Source: Paralithodes platypus (lineage: Eukaryota; Arthropoda; Malacostraca; Decapoda; Lithodidae). Taken from it: 64,000 bases of DNA. The stretch's first letter is position 1, and the number at the start of each line of letters is the position of its first letter. Positions 23,850 through 33,419 of the stretch are shown here, piece by piece. Position numbers and translations under genes: made by a program. The notes under the pieces were generated by a model. The model did not search any database. It was not told where the DNA came from and was given only the letters and a program-made list of their open reading frames with translations. The stretch spans positions 20,928,894 to 20,992,893 of the forward strand of contig CM064506.1 in the NCBI GenBank assembly GCA_032716605.1, written 5' to 3'.

Positions 23850-24270
23850 CCCTTTCGCTGCGGGTGACGTTCTGGAACGTCCTGGCAAGTTACAGCAATT
23901 TCCAGGCTTTAAAAGCATGTAAAAACTGTAAAAATTGACTGTCAGTGGGCGGGAGAGTGAGGGGCCCACCTCCGTCCCTCAGAGCAGCGAGCGGCTCACT
24001 GAGGTAGACTGTCTCTCGCGCGGGTCTCTCTCTCTCTCTCACAACAGTGTAGCCAAGCGAAGAGTGCTACCAAATAGCGGGTTTCCCGCGTTTCACTGGC
24101 ACCGCTGCGGGTGAACCAGACCATGTACGGGGCCCGTTCTGGTTTCATTTTGAAGCTATTTTCGCCTAGTTTCCGGCAGAATACAGTTCATTTAATGCAG
24201 ATGCTTGATTTATCATTCAGGAGTGCCTGAATATGCCCTAAATAGCCCAAACATAGCCACAGCCAATGGG
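23850..24270. mobile_element. TTAA-flanked MITE inserted in the LINE RT frame
   Basis: TTAA at 23846-23849 and 24271-24274 flank 421 bp with imperfect ends: CCCTTTCGCTGCGGG and (reverse complement of the other end) CCCATTGGCTGTGGC. Taking out the insert and one TTAA joins QYGFL to KGRS without changing frame, which fixes both borders exactly. It contains a CT run and CG-rich sequence, and encodes nothing. Confidence 0.85.
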
Positions 24271-25659
24271 TTAAGGAAGCCATACTGGCGATCTGAGAGC
24301 AGATTATGAGAAGAGAAATGCTCAAGAAATTTGGAAGCAAGAATAGTTTCAAAAACTTTAGAAAGACATGAGATGAGAGCAATTGGACGATAGTTGGAGG
24401 GTTGAGAGCGGTCACCCTTCTTTGGGACAGGTTGAATGTGAGCAAACTTCCAGCATGAAGGGAAGACGTTAGAGGATAGACAGAGACGAAAGAGTTTGCC
24501 TAGGTAGGGAGTCAGCACGGAAGCACAGTTTTTGAGAACAACAGGAGGAACACCGTCCGGACCGTACGCCTTATTAGTATTAAGCCCAGAGAGGGTAGAA
24601 AGTACATCTTTAGAAGAAATTAAGATATTAGGCAAAAGTAAGAGAGAGGAGGGTGGAGAGGGAGGAATAGCACCGGAATCATCCAAGGTGGAGTGGCTAG
24701 CAAAAGTTTGAGCAAAGAGTTTAGCTTTGTCAGAGGAAGAAGTGATGGTTGTGCCATCAGAATGGGAAAAGGGAGGGAAAGACGAGGAAGAGAAATTGTT
24801 GGAGAGGTTTTTGGCTAGATGCCAGAAAGCTTGGGAAGAGCTAGAGTTGGATAGTTCAGTGCATTTATTATTGATGAAAGAGTGTTTGGCAAGTCGAAGA
24901 ACAGATTTGGCTTGATTCCGGGCAGAAACATAGGAAGAATGAGTCTTGAGTTTTAAGGCGTCGGTACCGTTTGAATGCTTCCTCCTTATTGCAGACAGTA
25001 GTAGAACAGGCGTGAGTAAACCAAGATTTTTAGCATTAGTCTGAGAGAAAGAGAATGGAATGTATGCTTCCATGCCCGATAGGATTACCTTGGTAATGCG
25101 TTCAGCACACTCCGAGGGTCCCTGGCCACGGAGGCAGAAATCATTCCATCGGAAATCAAAGAAGTACTGCCGGAGAGCCTCCCAGTCGGCAGCGCCAAAG
25201 TGCCACAAGCGCCGCCGGCTAGGAGGATCGGGTGGCCGTACTGGAGAGATAGGACAGTTGACAGAGATAAGTTTATGGTCGGAAGAGCCCAAAGGAGAGA
25301 AAAGATCGACAGTATAAGAAGAAGGGTTAGAAGTTAGAAACAAGTCAAGAATGTTGGGCCGATCTCCGATGCGATCCGGGATACGGGTGGGTTGCTGAAC
25401 TAGCTGCTCTAGGTCATTTATGATAGAAAAGACGTAGGCTTGTTCACCAGGTGGGTCAGTAGTGTGAGAGGAGAGCCATTGGCGGTGGTGAACGTTGAAA
25501 TCTCCTAAGATGGAGAGATATAGATATATACCGTATATATATATATATATATATATATATCATAATGCACTGCCTGGGTAACATAAGAACACTACTCATC
25601 ATAGGCCTACACACAAATCCTCTTCTAAGTTGGTTGTTTTAGGTCCCTTCTCATTAAGG

Positions 25660-27058
25660 GGGTAGTGCTTGCTTCTTGGTCTATATATTCATGTATTAAC
25701 TTATTTTTAGTTTTCTCGCTAGACCTCTATCAAACTTTAACTTAAAACATAAAAAAACAGACCCCCTTTTAAGATTATTTTTTTAAAAAGACCTCGGTCT
25801 ACGTATTGTGAAAAACCTGTTATCCTCCGGTAAATTGCGGGGGTGAGTGAGTGAAGTGAGAGACAGTGAATTTTATGATGGATACATGTTTTTCATAATA
25901 CGTGTTGCTAGCCCCAAACGCGCGAGCAACTGTAGCTTTCAACCATCCGACACATCTCCTTTTATTTATGTACATCAAACATGTTAAATACAAATAAAGT
26001 TTATTTTTATACCCTACCGTGGAAAGACTACGGATACACCACTCCTGCCCGGGCCTCACACAGTGGCATGGCCCAGTCGTACTGAGCTCATGACCCTGGT
26101 GGCATTGCCCCGGAGGATGGCCATCCCTAGTCTTTGCTTGAGCCAGAGAGTTTCCCGGGGTTCTCCTGAAACTTCTCTGATTTTACGGCCTATTTCATTC
26201 ACCATATTGAGGGTGGTAGGGCCGAAGACTCCTGAAGTTTCGAATGCCAGAGGTTCGAACTGATGACTTCTGGCGATGACTTGATATTTTTCTCGCTTTC
26301 TACTTTCTGCTATCCGGGCGGCTTCACCTGCTTCGTTGGCGTTTCTGGTGATGTTGGTTATGGAGAAAGTGTCAACACATGTGGCATCCCACACGAGGCA
26401 CCGTCCATTCTTGTAAGGGAAAGTGGTCATCCCATCTGGCCGTTTGCCGTTTTCTCTGAGAAGTCCATGTGGTTCAAGGATTGATGCACGGTTAGCACTC
26501 TGCAGGGCCCGTTTTATGACATCATTTAGTGCAGAGTGTCTTGGCAGGCGGCCTGTCTGTGACTACATGACAAGGCATGGTGACCTTGAGCATCCATCCC
26601 CCCACCACACTTGCAAGTGTGTGGGTGACAAACTGCCGCACCCACTCTGATTACGATGGCAACCCAGAGCGCTTCAGCATCCAAGTGAGTTCCAAGAGGT
26701 GGGATGGGGATGGCATGTAACCACAAGCCACTCTCCAAACGGGCGGCTGCCTGGAGGCGTGCTTTTGCAACCTGATCCACATTGGTTAGGAGATTTTCTT
26801 GTGTTTTCTTCGCCGAGATGGTATCCCATGCTTTTTGCTAAATTTGTACATTTTTCAGCCGGGTTCCTTCCAATATTACAGGCTCGCTATCGCTCGCCAG
26901 GAAAACAAATTGACACTTAAATGGTCTTAAAATTCACAACGAAATGGGGCGAAAGGTGTTAAAATCTCCAACCTAATGGGCCGAATGTCTTACAATCTGA
27001 AAACTGGTGGCGCTAAACATGAGGGAGAGGGGGGACCAGAAAAACGGCCCATCTCCCC
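25660..27058 (-). mobile_element. TTAA-A MITE split by a retroelement fragment
   Basis: TTAA at 25656-25659 and 27059-27062. The left piece (25660 to about 25785) has GGGGGTAGTGCTT, CTCGCTAGACC and ACCCCCTTTTAAGATTA. The right piece (about 26833-27058) resumes with AAATTTGTACATTTTTC, CTCGCTATCGCTCGCC, GGGCGAAAGG and ends CCCATCTCCCC. The break lies in the same place that links AAGATAAATTTGTAC in other copies, so about 1.05 kb was inserted there. Confidence 0.75.
25785..26832 (-). pseudogene. retroelement C-terminus with CCHC-like and PD-(D/E)XK-like motifs
   Basis: On the minus strand, from 26830: VDQVAKARLQAAAR, GLWLHAIP and THLDAEALWVAIVIRVG, followed by a metal-ligand pattern CHPHTCKCGGGMDAQGHHAL (C-x-C then H/C residues, about 26640-26580). 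After one frameshift near 26545 it continues ALNDVIKRAL, KRPDGMT, LVWDATCVDTFS (about 26440-26370) and ends near 26056 with PRETLWLKQRLGMAILRGN. A zinc-ligand cluster followed by PD...VxDxT resembles the C-terminal zinc knuckle and restriction-like endonuclease of some retroelements. That reading is my inference and the clade is unknown. The 3' region is AT-rich with a T run at 25776-25783, as expected of a minus-strand poly-A end. 5'-truncated and dead. Confidence 0.55.
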
Positions 27059-27243
27059 TTAATGGTAGTATACATAAGTGACAGTCAAAATAGGAAACAC
27101 GTAAGTAATTTCCTCCACTCCCTGGCATGATCAAATTTGGGTCACTTGCTCTATAGAAGGGTTAGATACAGTACGACCCCCCCCCCTTCCCCCCCCCCCC
27201 CCCCCCACACACACACCGGCGTAATCCTCAAGGAGTTAATTAA

Positions 27244-27645
27244 GGGGAGATGGGTAGTTTTTATAGACCCCCTTCTTCCTCATGTTTAGCCCCATTAGTG
27301 TTCAGATATTATGACCGTCGGCCCATTAGTTTGGCGATTTTAAGACTTTTCACCCCATTGCTTTGTCAATATTAAGACTTTTCGTGTCATTTAAGAGTCG
27401 AATTTTTCCTGGCGAGCGATAGCGAGCCTGTAATTTAAGAGATACCGGCATTTGGCCGGGAAATTTTTCTATCGAAAAATGTAGCCTACAAATTGATCTT
27501 GATGGAGGGTCTTGGGGGGTGTTTTTTTTAACATTGATGGAGGTTTAGGGAGGAAAAAAAAAATATATAAATGAGGATATAAATACGCCCATCCCGTCTG
27601 GATACGCCCATCCCGTCTGGATACGCCCATCCCGTCTGGATACCA
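27244..27645 (+). mobile_element. TTAA-A MITE with amplified right end
   Basis: TTAA at 27240-27243, left end GGGGAGATGGGTAG. Landmarks CCCCCTTCTTCCTCATG, GGCGAGCGATAGCGAGCC, GCATTTGGCCGGG, CTATCGAAAAATGTAG and TTGATGGAGGTTTAGGG. The right end, usually AAATACGCCCATC-CCCC-TTAA, is replaced by three tandem copies of a 19-bp unit (ATACGCCCATCCCGTCTGG, 27585-27645). Confidence 0.75.
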
Positions 27646-27772
27646 TACTTTTGTTGTTTGACAATAAATTAAAACAAAAGGAAATCAGAAAAAAGAGGAA
27701 ACGAAGGTGGAAGGTAAAACAAGAAAAACAAAAACAAAAGGCAAGAACAGGAAGAAATTATGTAAAACCCAT

Positions 27773-27970
27773 ATCACACGAGCGATTTTTCCGTCAATTT
27801 TTACGGGCAATTGTAGTCTGGCAGCTTCGAACTATAAGATCCGTAAGCATTAAACTACCTAACATAATCTACCTTCGATCTAGCTTCCGATACCGATGGG
27901 AAAGAGCCGCAAAATAGTACGAGATGAAACGGGCTCATCAAAAATTGCCGGAAAATGCGCTCGTCTACCC
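27773..27970. mobile_element. G-family foldback MITE
   Basis: Left arm CACACGAGCGATTTTTCCG, TCAATTTTTACGGGC. The right arm, reversed, reads GACGAGCGCATTTTCCGGC-AATTTTTGATGAGC. Another copy, split by a TTAA-B element, lies at 52108-52500. Confidence 0.65.
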
Positions 27971-28167
27971 CCCCATCCCCCCACACACCCCATATAAGGA
28001 GGGAAATAAGGAAATAAGGACTACTACATCGGAGGAAAAAAGGGGGTTTGGGGGGAAGGGAGAGATGTAGGGAAGAGATTAGAGGCATAGCGTGTAATTA
28101 GAGTTATAAGAGAGACGGAAAGCGGAGATGGGAGGAAGTTGGAAAGGATACACAAAGATTGGATTAT

Positions 28168-28582
28168 GTACAGTCCCCCACATAAGTTCTGTCGCCCTCC
28201 GTGGTCTTATGTATAATTTAATTTATATATTTCACTCCCAACACCAAACACCTCCCAATGAAGTTAATGAAAGCATGTGATCCTGCCGGGATTCGAACCT
28301 GGGTTACCACATACAGATCTTAAACACTTAATCCATTACACCATCAAGACAGTTAAAGGTTAAGCACATGACTACGAATTTATATCCATTTATCGAATAC
28401 TGGATATCAATTTAATCATCTAATAAGTAAAATAGTATGAATGCATTGCGAGTGTGGTTTCTTTTAATAACCAATTGGCTAATCAGGTGAGTTAACTATA
28501 CTGCATAATCAATCAAGCGCATTATATTTCTATGTATAAGATAACGGAGAAGAACAGGACTTGTGTGAGCAACTGATAATGT
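28168..28582. mobile_element. D-family MITE containing a SINE
   Basis: Left end TACAGTCCCCCACATAAG, TTCTGTCGCCCTCCG. Right end GAAGAACAGGACTTGTGTG, AGCAACTGATAATGTA. The centre holds GTGTGGTTTCTTTTAATAA and GGCTAATCAGGTGAGTTAA, as in the clean copy at 47440-47661. A SINE interrupts it at about 28225-28370. Confidence 0.7.
28225..28370 (-). mobile_element. tRNA-derived SINE inserted in a D element
   Basis: Minus strand: CTTGATGGTGTAATGGAT (A-box region), GGTTCGAATCCCGG (B-box, about 28299-28312), then ATGCTTTCATTAACTTC and TTGGGAGGTGTTTGGTG. The same arrangement as 2770-2900 on the + strand. Confidence 0.7.
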
Positions 28583-28990
28583 ACAGTCGGCCACATAAGT
28601 TCTGTCCTCTCCGTGATCTTATACATGGAAATATAATGCGCATGATTGAATTACGAGTGTGTAGTTTCTTAGGCAGTGGTTAAGTCATCCGAACTTGACA
28701 ATAATCTTGACCCCTTAACTACATATAACTCGAAATGAATGAAAGCAATCGGGCTGGCGTTTTTATCATTTGGGAAGAGTTCACCAGGAAATAGGTGTGG
28801 ATATTTACAGCCAGTTTGCTCTAGGCCCTTTTGAGTTACAGAGAGGTCAGGGATCAAGATTAGTGTCAAGTTCGTTGGCGCTACCTACAGTCACTTGAAA
28901 GAAGAAACCACACTCGCAATTAATTTCATACTAATTTTACTTTCATACACAAGAACACGACGAGGAACAGAACGTATGTGGGCAACTGTA
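28583..28990. mobile_element. D-family MITE containing an E-family MITE
   Basis: Left end TACAGTCGGCCACATAAG; right end, reversed, TACAGTTGCCCACATACG. The E element (28693-28892: AACTTGACAATAATCTTGAC ... GTCAAGTTCGTTGGCGCTAC) sits inside the D centre between GGTTAAGTCATC and CACTTGAAAGAAG. The D element abuts the previous one directly. Confidence 0.7.
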
Positions 28991-29208
28991 CAGTCGGCCT
29001 AATAAGTGATGTCTCGGCACCAATTATGTTTTCATCAATAATTGGTATCAGCAATATTTACACATGATTTTTTGTTTTTGAGTGAGATATGCCAACATGT
29101 TCCTACACTTACCCACCCTATTCAACATCTGACAGACATTAATACAGCACAGAGCGAGCCCAACGTAATGCCAACTGATAAATGACTTTTGTGAGCGACT
29201 GTACATAT
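28990..29208 (+). mobile_element. H-family MITE
   Basis: Left end TACAGTCGGCCTAATAAG, GTGATGTCTCGGCACC; right end TTTTGTGAGCGACTGTACA. TA-CAGT ends are Tc1/mariner-like. Matches 2485-2672 (reversed) and 44688-44880. Confidence 0.65.
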
Positions 29209-29249
29209 GGGGCTATATAATAATGATTGCAAGGTGGTAGTGGGTGGTA

Positions 29250-29254
29250 TAAGG

Positions 29255-29295
<41 letters not shown>

Positions 29296-29300
29296 ATAAT
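29250..29300. repeat. (CT)n microsatellite
   Basis: About 17 CT units at 29257-29291. Confidence 0.9.
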
Positions 29301-29559
29301 TATATACCTATATATAATTGGTAAGTTATTACTCATATGTTATTAATGGTATGCATAATAAATGGACAGTAAATATATATTCTTTTTGCGGGAAGCTATT
29401 AAAAAATGATTATCGCGTAACGGATTATTTTATAATTGTTGTTTTCGGGTGAAGGAGTTGTATTGAAAATGAAAGGAAATTTATGATATTTTGTTTAATC
29501 ATTATTGAGCATTTTGTTTGTTTTGCCATTTTCGAGCAATGTATTTTACTTTTAATCCC

Positions 29560-29790
29560 AAGGCTAACAAAAACGCCTTCCCAAACTTCCTTCAAAGTGT
29601 AAATACCCACCCAGATCCTCTTCAAGCAAAATTTGCAAATTGTTTTAAAGTTACAGGATCGCTATCACTCGTCCAAACAAAATAAGACACCATAATGGGG
29701 TGAAGCTTATTATTATCGCCAAACTAATGGAGTGAAAAGTCTTAAAATCTCCAAAGTAATGGAGTGAAACAGGGAAGATAAAAAATGAAC
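29560..29790 (-). mobile_element. degenerate TTAA-A MITE
   Basis: GGATCGCTATCACTCG, ATAATGGGGTGAAG, CGCCAAACTAATGGAG and CTTAAAATCTCC fit the family in reverse. No clean ends. Bases 29301-29560 show nothing recognisable. Confidence 0.45.
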
Positions 29791-29869
29791 ACACACACAC
29801 ACACTCTCAAGTCTCAACGGTAATGCTTCACATATATTATGAAGAACTAAGGTGGATGAAATTGCAGAG

Positions 29870-30150
29870 TAGTGTGTGTGAGAGAGAGAGAGTGTGTGTG
29901 TGTGTGTGTGTGAAAGAGAGAGAGTCTATTCTAGCGTGTGTATTTTTCTGTGTGTGCGTTTGTTTGGCAGCATGTGTGTGTGTGTGTGTGTGTGTGTGAG
30001 TTTGAAGAAGGCAGCAAACTCCCACCGTCTGTGCCACATAAGGACCCCCCATGGCCACACTCTGAATGTCACAAGCATAGCAAACACTCCCCTCCCCCCC
30101 CCCCCCCCGCCCTCTCTCTTTCTCTCTCTCTGTCTGCCTTCCACTTTACT
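29870..30150. repeat. GT, GA, C and CT simple repeats
   Basis: GT/GA mixture at 29872-30000, a poly-C run at about 30092-30108 and CT at 30113-30131. The intervening bases 30001-30085 look unique but carry no supported gene. Confidence 0.85.
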
Positions 30151-30339
30151 ATCTACGTTGTCTTAAACTCTATCATATATTTGTTTCCATCTATGTATTT
30201 ATATAATTAATTATTATTATTTTATATATGTTTAAGATTTAAGGCTGGGCTGCAAAGTGTGAGTAGTCTGTGTATTTATGTAAGTCTGTCCCTCTATTCT
30301 TTGATATCTTCTCCTTCAACTTTCCCTTCGACTACTTTC

Positions 30340-30490
30340 CCTGATTTAACTCACGACAAAGTATTAGTGTGTTTACTTCTGTCTCACTTAACTTCAGACA
30401 AATTAGTGTTTGACTTGTCTCACTGTCTTAACTTAGGACAAATTAGTGTGTTTACTTCACCTCACTTAACTTAGGACAAATTAGTGCCAT
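30340..30490. repeat. imperfect tandem repeat, about 3 copies
   Basis: CTTAACTT(A/C)GGACAAATTAGTG with TTACTTCxxCTCACTTAAC repeats at about 30350, 30400, 30435 and 30470. Surrounding sequence to 30930 is CT-rich or plain with no gene. Confidence 0.6.
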
Positions 30491-30940
30491 AACGCCCCTT
30501 TTTGTCCAGATGAAACACTCCACCAAGAGTAAGGTTCAGCCAAAGTACATAAACATATCATTGGTCTCCATGGCTACGTCCTCACTTCTTACACTATCGT
30601 ATCCTTAGTGCTCTCTCTCGCTCTCGCTCTCTCTCTGTCTTCCACTTTCCTTTGGTTTCTCACTCACTCTCACTCTGACTCACACAAACACTCTCTCTCT
30701 CTCTCTCTTATTCTTCTCCATCAATATACAGGTAATACATTTCTTCAATCTATGCCTCCCAATATAATATACTGTATATATCACCTTGCTTCTACATATG
30801 ACAATCAAATAAGTAAATGGGGATAACCTTGATCCATAATACTGTTGAGTTATTAATCATCGCCATTATGCTGTAGAATCAGATAGATAAATACAATCAA
30901 TACATACAAATATACTTTGAAAAATAGACAGACTGAATGT

Positions 30941-31078
30941 AAACACCATGTGAGGAGGAGGACTTTATCGACAACGTTTCGCAGATAGCTTTATCAGGAT
31001 TTTGGTGTATGCCATTGGCCTGATGAAGCTATATGCGAAACTTTGTCAATAAAGTGCTCCTCCTCACATGGTGTTTAT
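30941..31078. ncRNA. inverted pair of hammerhead-like motifs, Penelope-type terminal relic
   Basis: Two arms form an inverted repeat: CACCATGTGAGGAGGAG at the left and CTCCTCCTCACATGGTG at the right. The right arm on + reads CTGATGA (31020-31026), a short GC/GC stem, GAAA (31037-31040) and GTC (31045-31047) followed by AATAAAG. This is the order of conserved boxes in a hammerhead ribozyme with a minimal stem III. The left arm on the minus strand has the same geometry with CTGATAA (one core change), GAAA and GTC. Hammerheads of this kind are known from terminal repeats of Penelope-like retroelements. No Penelope RT or GIY-YIG reading frame is present, so this would be a relic. Stem I pairing is not obvious and activity is doubtful. 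Confidence 0.45.
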
Positions 31079-31239
31079 ATTATCTATCACTACAATCTGC
31101 AGCCCCCAACATGACTTAGGCCTGTGTTGTGGTACGTACCGACCGTTACATTGTGTTGATGGGGGCTGGGGTCAGGTTCACGGTCTGAGGGACACTAGAA
31201 TTATTACTGTATTTGTTGAGACACTGACCTCTACACTCT

Positions 31240-31435
31240 GTTTCTTTTCAGCTGACGGTAAATTTAATCCCTTACCAGCTAATGTATCGATACTTAATGG
31301 AGTAATATGAAACTACTATGTCGCTGCATCATATTATGACCAAGTTTTTATTATTAACACCATATTTCACTAAATAATCTTGATGGGAACTTTGCAATTT
31401 ACCGTCAGTTGAAAAGAATCAGACTAGTTTAGCAG
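31240..31435. mobile_element. F-family MITE
   Basis: Left end CTGTTTCTTTTCAGCTGAC, GGTAAATTTAATCCC; right end reversed GTCTGATTCTTTTCAACTG, ACGGTAAATTGC. Contains ACTACTATGTCGCTGCAT and AATCTTGATGGGAACTTT. Also at 48964-49150 and 52503-52730. Confidence 0.7.
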
Positions 31436-31477
31436 ATATACTTTGTGGGATCTATAGTAATGTCCGCTATCATACTA

Positions 31478-31640
31478 TGCTCTCTCCCTTAATCAATCTT
31501 TCCTTCATCCTATGACTTTAGATTGCTTCAAACTTCGTGTGTCCTGGCAGTTTGACCCCAAAACGTACCTTGGCTCTATGTCATTATTTTGGCTTTGGGG
31601 GAGACACTCGTTACAGGCAGCCTGACTTTTGTACCTTTCA
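31478..31640 (+). mobile_element. LINE 3' end fragment, + strand
   Basis: TCATCCTATGACTTTAG, ATTGCTTCAAACTTCG, TGTCCTGGCAGTTTGAC correspond to the C-terminal SSYDLNCFKLRVSRHFG coding end of the larger LINE. The 3' UTR block GGCTTTGGGGGAGACAC, TCGTTACAGGCAGCCTG follows. The opposite orientation to the other copies. Confidence 0.65.
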
Positions 31641-31687
31641 TACATTTATTATGTTCCTTCCAACAACCAACCATACTCCTAAAATCG

Positions 31688-31795
31688 ATTAATGAAATTT
31701 ACAAACACATGTGGCAGTCCGTGGATTCGAACTCAGGATGCTCACACCGAAAATCAACATTTTATACATCGCACCACGAAGACAGTTAAAGGTTG
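31688..31795 (-). mobile_element. tRNA-derived SINE
   Basis: Minus strand: CTGTCTTCGTGGTGCGATG (A-box region) and GAGTTCGAATCCACGG (B-box), then ACATGTGTTTGTAAATTTC. The same subfamily as 45003-45130. Confidence 0.6.
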
Positions 31796-32053
31796 GTGGA
31801 CACTGCCTACGATTTATTATGCAACTTCGAATCCTGCATATCAATCTAAGCATGTACACACATCCCAACTGCAACTCACGTAGGCTATGCATATGTGAAT
31901 GGAAAGAGCAATTAATGGGGCCTTAACCACTTAGGGAAGTCCTCTCGATAAATTACTCCTGAACCAATATCAATTATTTATAAGAGATCTGATATCTGCA
32001 ACCCTGCAAACAACAAATATACTAATAATTTATCAAATTGTACTACATTGTAC

Positions 32054-32057
<4 letters not shown>

Positions 32058-32124
<67 letters not shown>
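32058..32124. repeat. (GA)n microsatellite
   Basis: About 33 GA units. CT-rich and poly-C sequence at 32170-32305 follows. Confidence 0.9.
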
Positions 32125-32128
<4 letters not shown>

Positions 32129-32399
32129 TGGAAGTGTGACATCATGCTTCTTCATTCATGCTCTTGCTATACTCTCTCTCTCTCTCTCTATTATTTTATC
32201 ACCCACACATTTTCTTTCTCTTCCCCCCTTCTCTCTATCTCTTATTTTATTACACACTCACACTCTTTCTCCCCCCCCCCCCCTCTCTCTCTCTCTCTCT
32301 CAAACCTCCAGCATTACCTAACCACCATCACCTAGGCCACCATAACTACCTACAAACCATAAACCCACAACTACTCCTATAGTCCATTCATTATAGGTA

Positions 32400-32935
32400 G
32401 GCCAAACATCTGGACCACAATCCTCTATAACTCACAAACCATTGAAGTAATCCAGCTCGTATTTCTGCCATTTGGGAAGAGTCATTGAAGGGGAGATCGG
32501 TTCCTCATGCTTATACCCATTACTTTTGATATTTTTTTAAGACGTTTGCCCCATTAGTTTGTCGATTTGAAGATTTTCCGCCCCATTTCTTTGTCAATAT
32601 TAAGACCTTTCGTGCCCTTTAGGCGTAGTTTTTTTCTAGCGAGCGATAGCGTCGCTGTAATTGTGGAGTAAACCGGCCTTCGCCGTTACATTTGCTACCA
32701 ACGAATGTACCGGTACAAATTAATCTCGAAGAAGGATCAAATGTATGTTTTATTTAATTGTGATGGAGGTCTACGGAGGAAACTAAAAAACTAAATTAAT
32801 ACATAAATAAATAGACCCCCTAAAAATAACCAATAAGGAATAGGTGAGGCAATTTATAGCCTTGGCTCCAGCCCTTTTTTTGAGTTACAGAGGTTAGGGG
32901 TCACGATTTGTTTGGCCTACTTACCATGAGGACTA
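32400..32935. mobile_element. E-family MITE split by a TTAA-A MITE
   Basis: E left part: ACAATCCTCTATAACTCAC, CCATTTGGGAAGAGTCA (to about 32483). E right part: GGAATAGGTGAGGCAATTT, GAGTTACAGAGGTTAGGGG (32840-32905). Between them is a TTAA-A copy (about 32486-32825) with GGGGAGATCGGTTCC, TTAGTTTGTCGATTTGA, GAGCGATAGCGTCGC and GATGGAGGTCTACGGAGG, ending ACCCCCTAAA. The TTAA-A insertion is younger than the E element. Confidence 0.65.
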
Positions 32936-33023
32936 TACAGTGTTAACAAGCGTGATAAGTAGAGTCCAAGGATTAAAAAAAAAAAAAAAAAAAAAAATCT
33001 CGCTTTAATACCAGAATCCTTAA

Positions 33024-33395
33024 GGGGGGTCACAGGCTTTTTATTATCATTCTCTCCTTTTCTCTCTTTCCCTGGCTTGTATCCATTCGGCTCCATTCAG
33101 CCAACTGTTTTAAGACGCTTATCCCCATCCAGGTGTCGATTTCTTCCTGGCGAGCGATAGCGAGCCAGCATTGTATGGAGAAATCCGGCTTTGCCGGACA
33201 CATTTTTCGATAGAAAAATGTACAAATTTAGCTTGCTGTCAAAACAAATACATATATATGCTGGCTCGCTGCCGCTCGCTAGGAAAATATTGACACCTGG
33301 ATGGGGGTAAACGTCTTAAAACAGTAGGCTGAATGGGGCAGAATGAATACAAGCTAAAGAGAGGAGAAAAAGAGAAAAAAACGAGGTGGGCTCCC
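33024..33395. mobile_element. TTAA-B foldback element
   Basis: TTAA at 33020-33023 and 33396-33399. Left arm GGGGGGTCACAGGC, CTTGTATCCATTCGGC, CATCCAGGTGTCGATTTC, GGCGAGCGATAGCGAGCC; the right arm repeats these in reverse and ends GGTGGGCTCCC. Each arm is about 130-150 bp, around a loop with CTATAGAAAAATG-like core (TTTTTCGATAGAAAAATG) and a short AT run. Confidence 0.8.
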
Positions 33396-33419
33396 TTAAA
33401 CCGTTGTAAACACACAACC

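Larger units (their letters stand above)
22571..25515 (-). pseudogene. 5'-truncated jockey/CR1-like LINE (ORF2 with endonuclease and RT)
   Basis: Read on the minus strand from 25515, the translation enters the end of an AP-type endonuclease (LGDFNVHH near 25505, RPNILDLF, and SSDHKLIS near 25285). It continues through the linker and the RT palm: [12 protein letters not shown] (about 24540), PVPKKGD and NYRPIALIS (about 24400), then QYGF at 24280. After a TTAA insertion the frame resumes with KGRSTGDLL. Motif A is ALDISKAFD (about 23750), motif B SGVPQGSVLSP (about 23585) and motif C YADD (about 23495). The C-terminal part runs to about 22652 (LGISFSSALSWKDHI, IEYCSHVWGG, WNSLPESVFP). A 3' UTR with GCCTCCC and a poly-A (22561-22570 as T on +) ends it. 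I see one frameshift near 23765. The catalytic aspartates are kept. Clade assignment beyond jockey/CR1-like is not secure. Confidence 0.85.
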
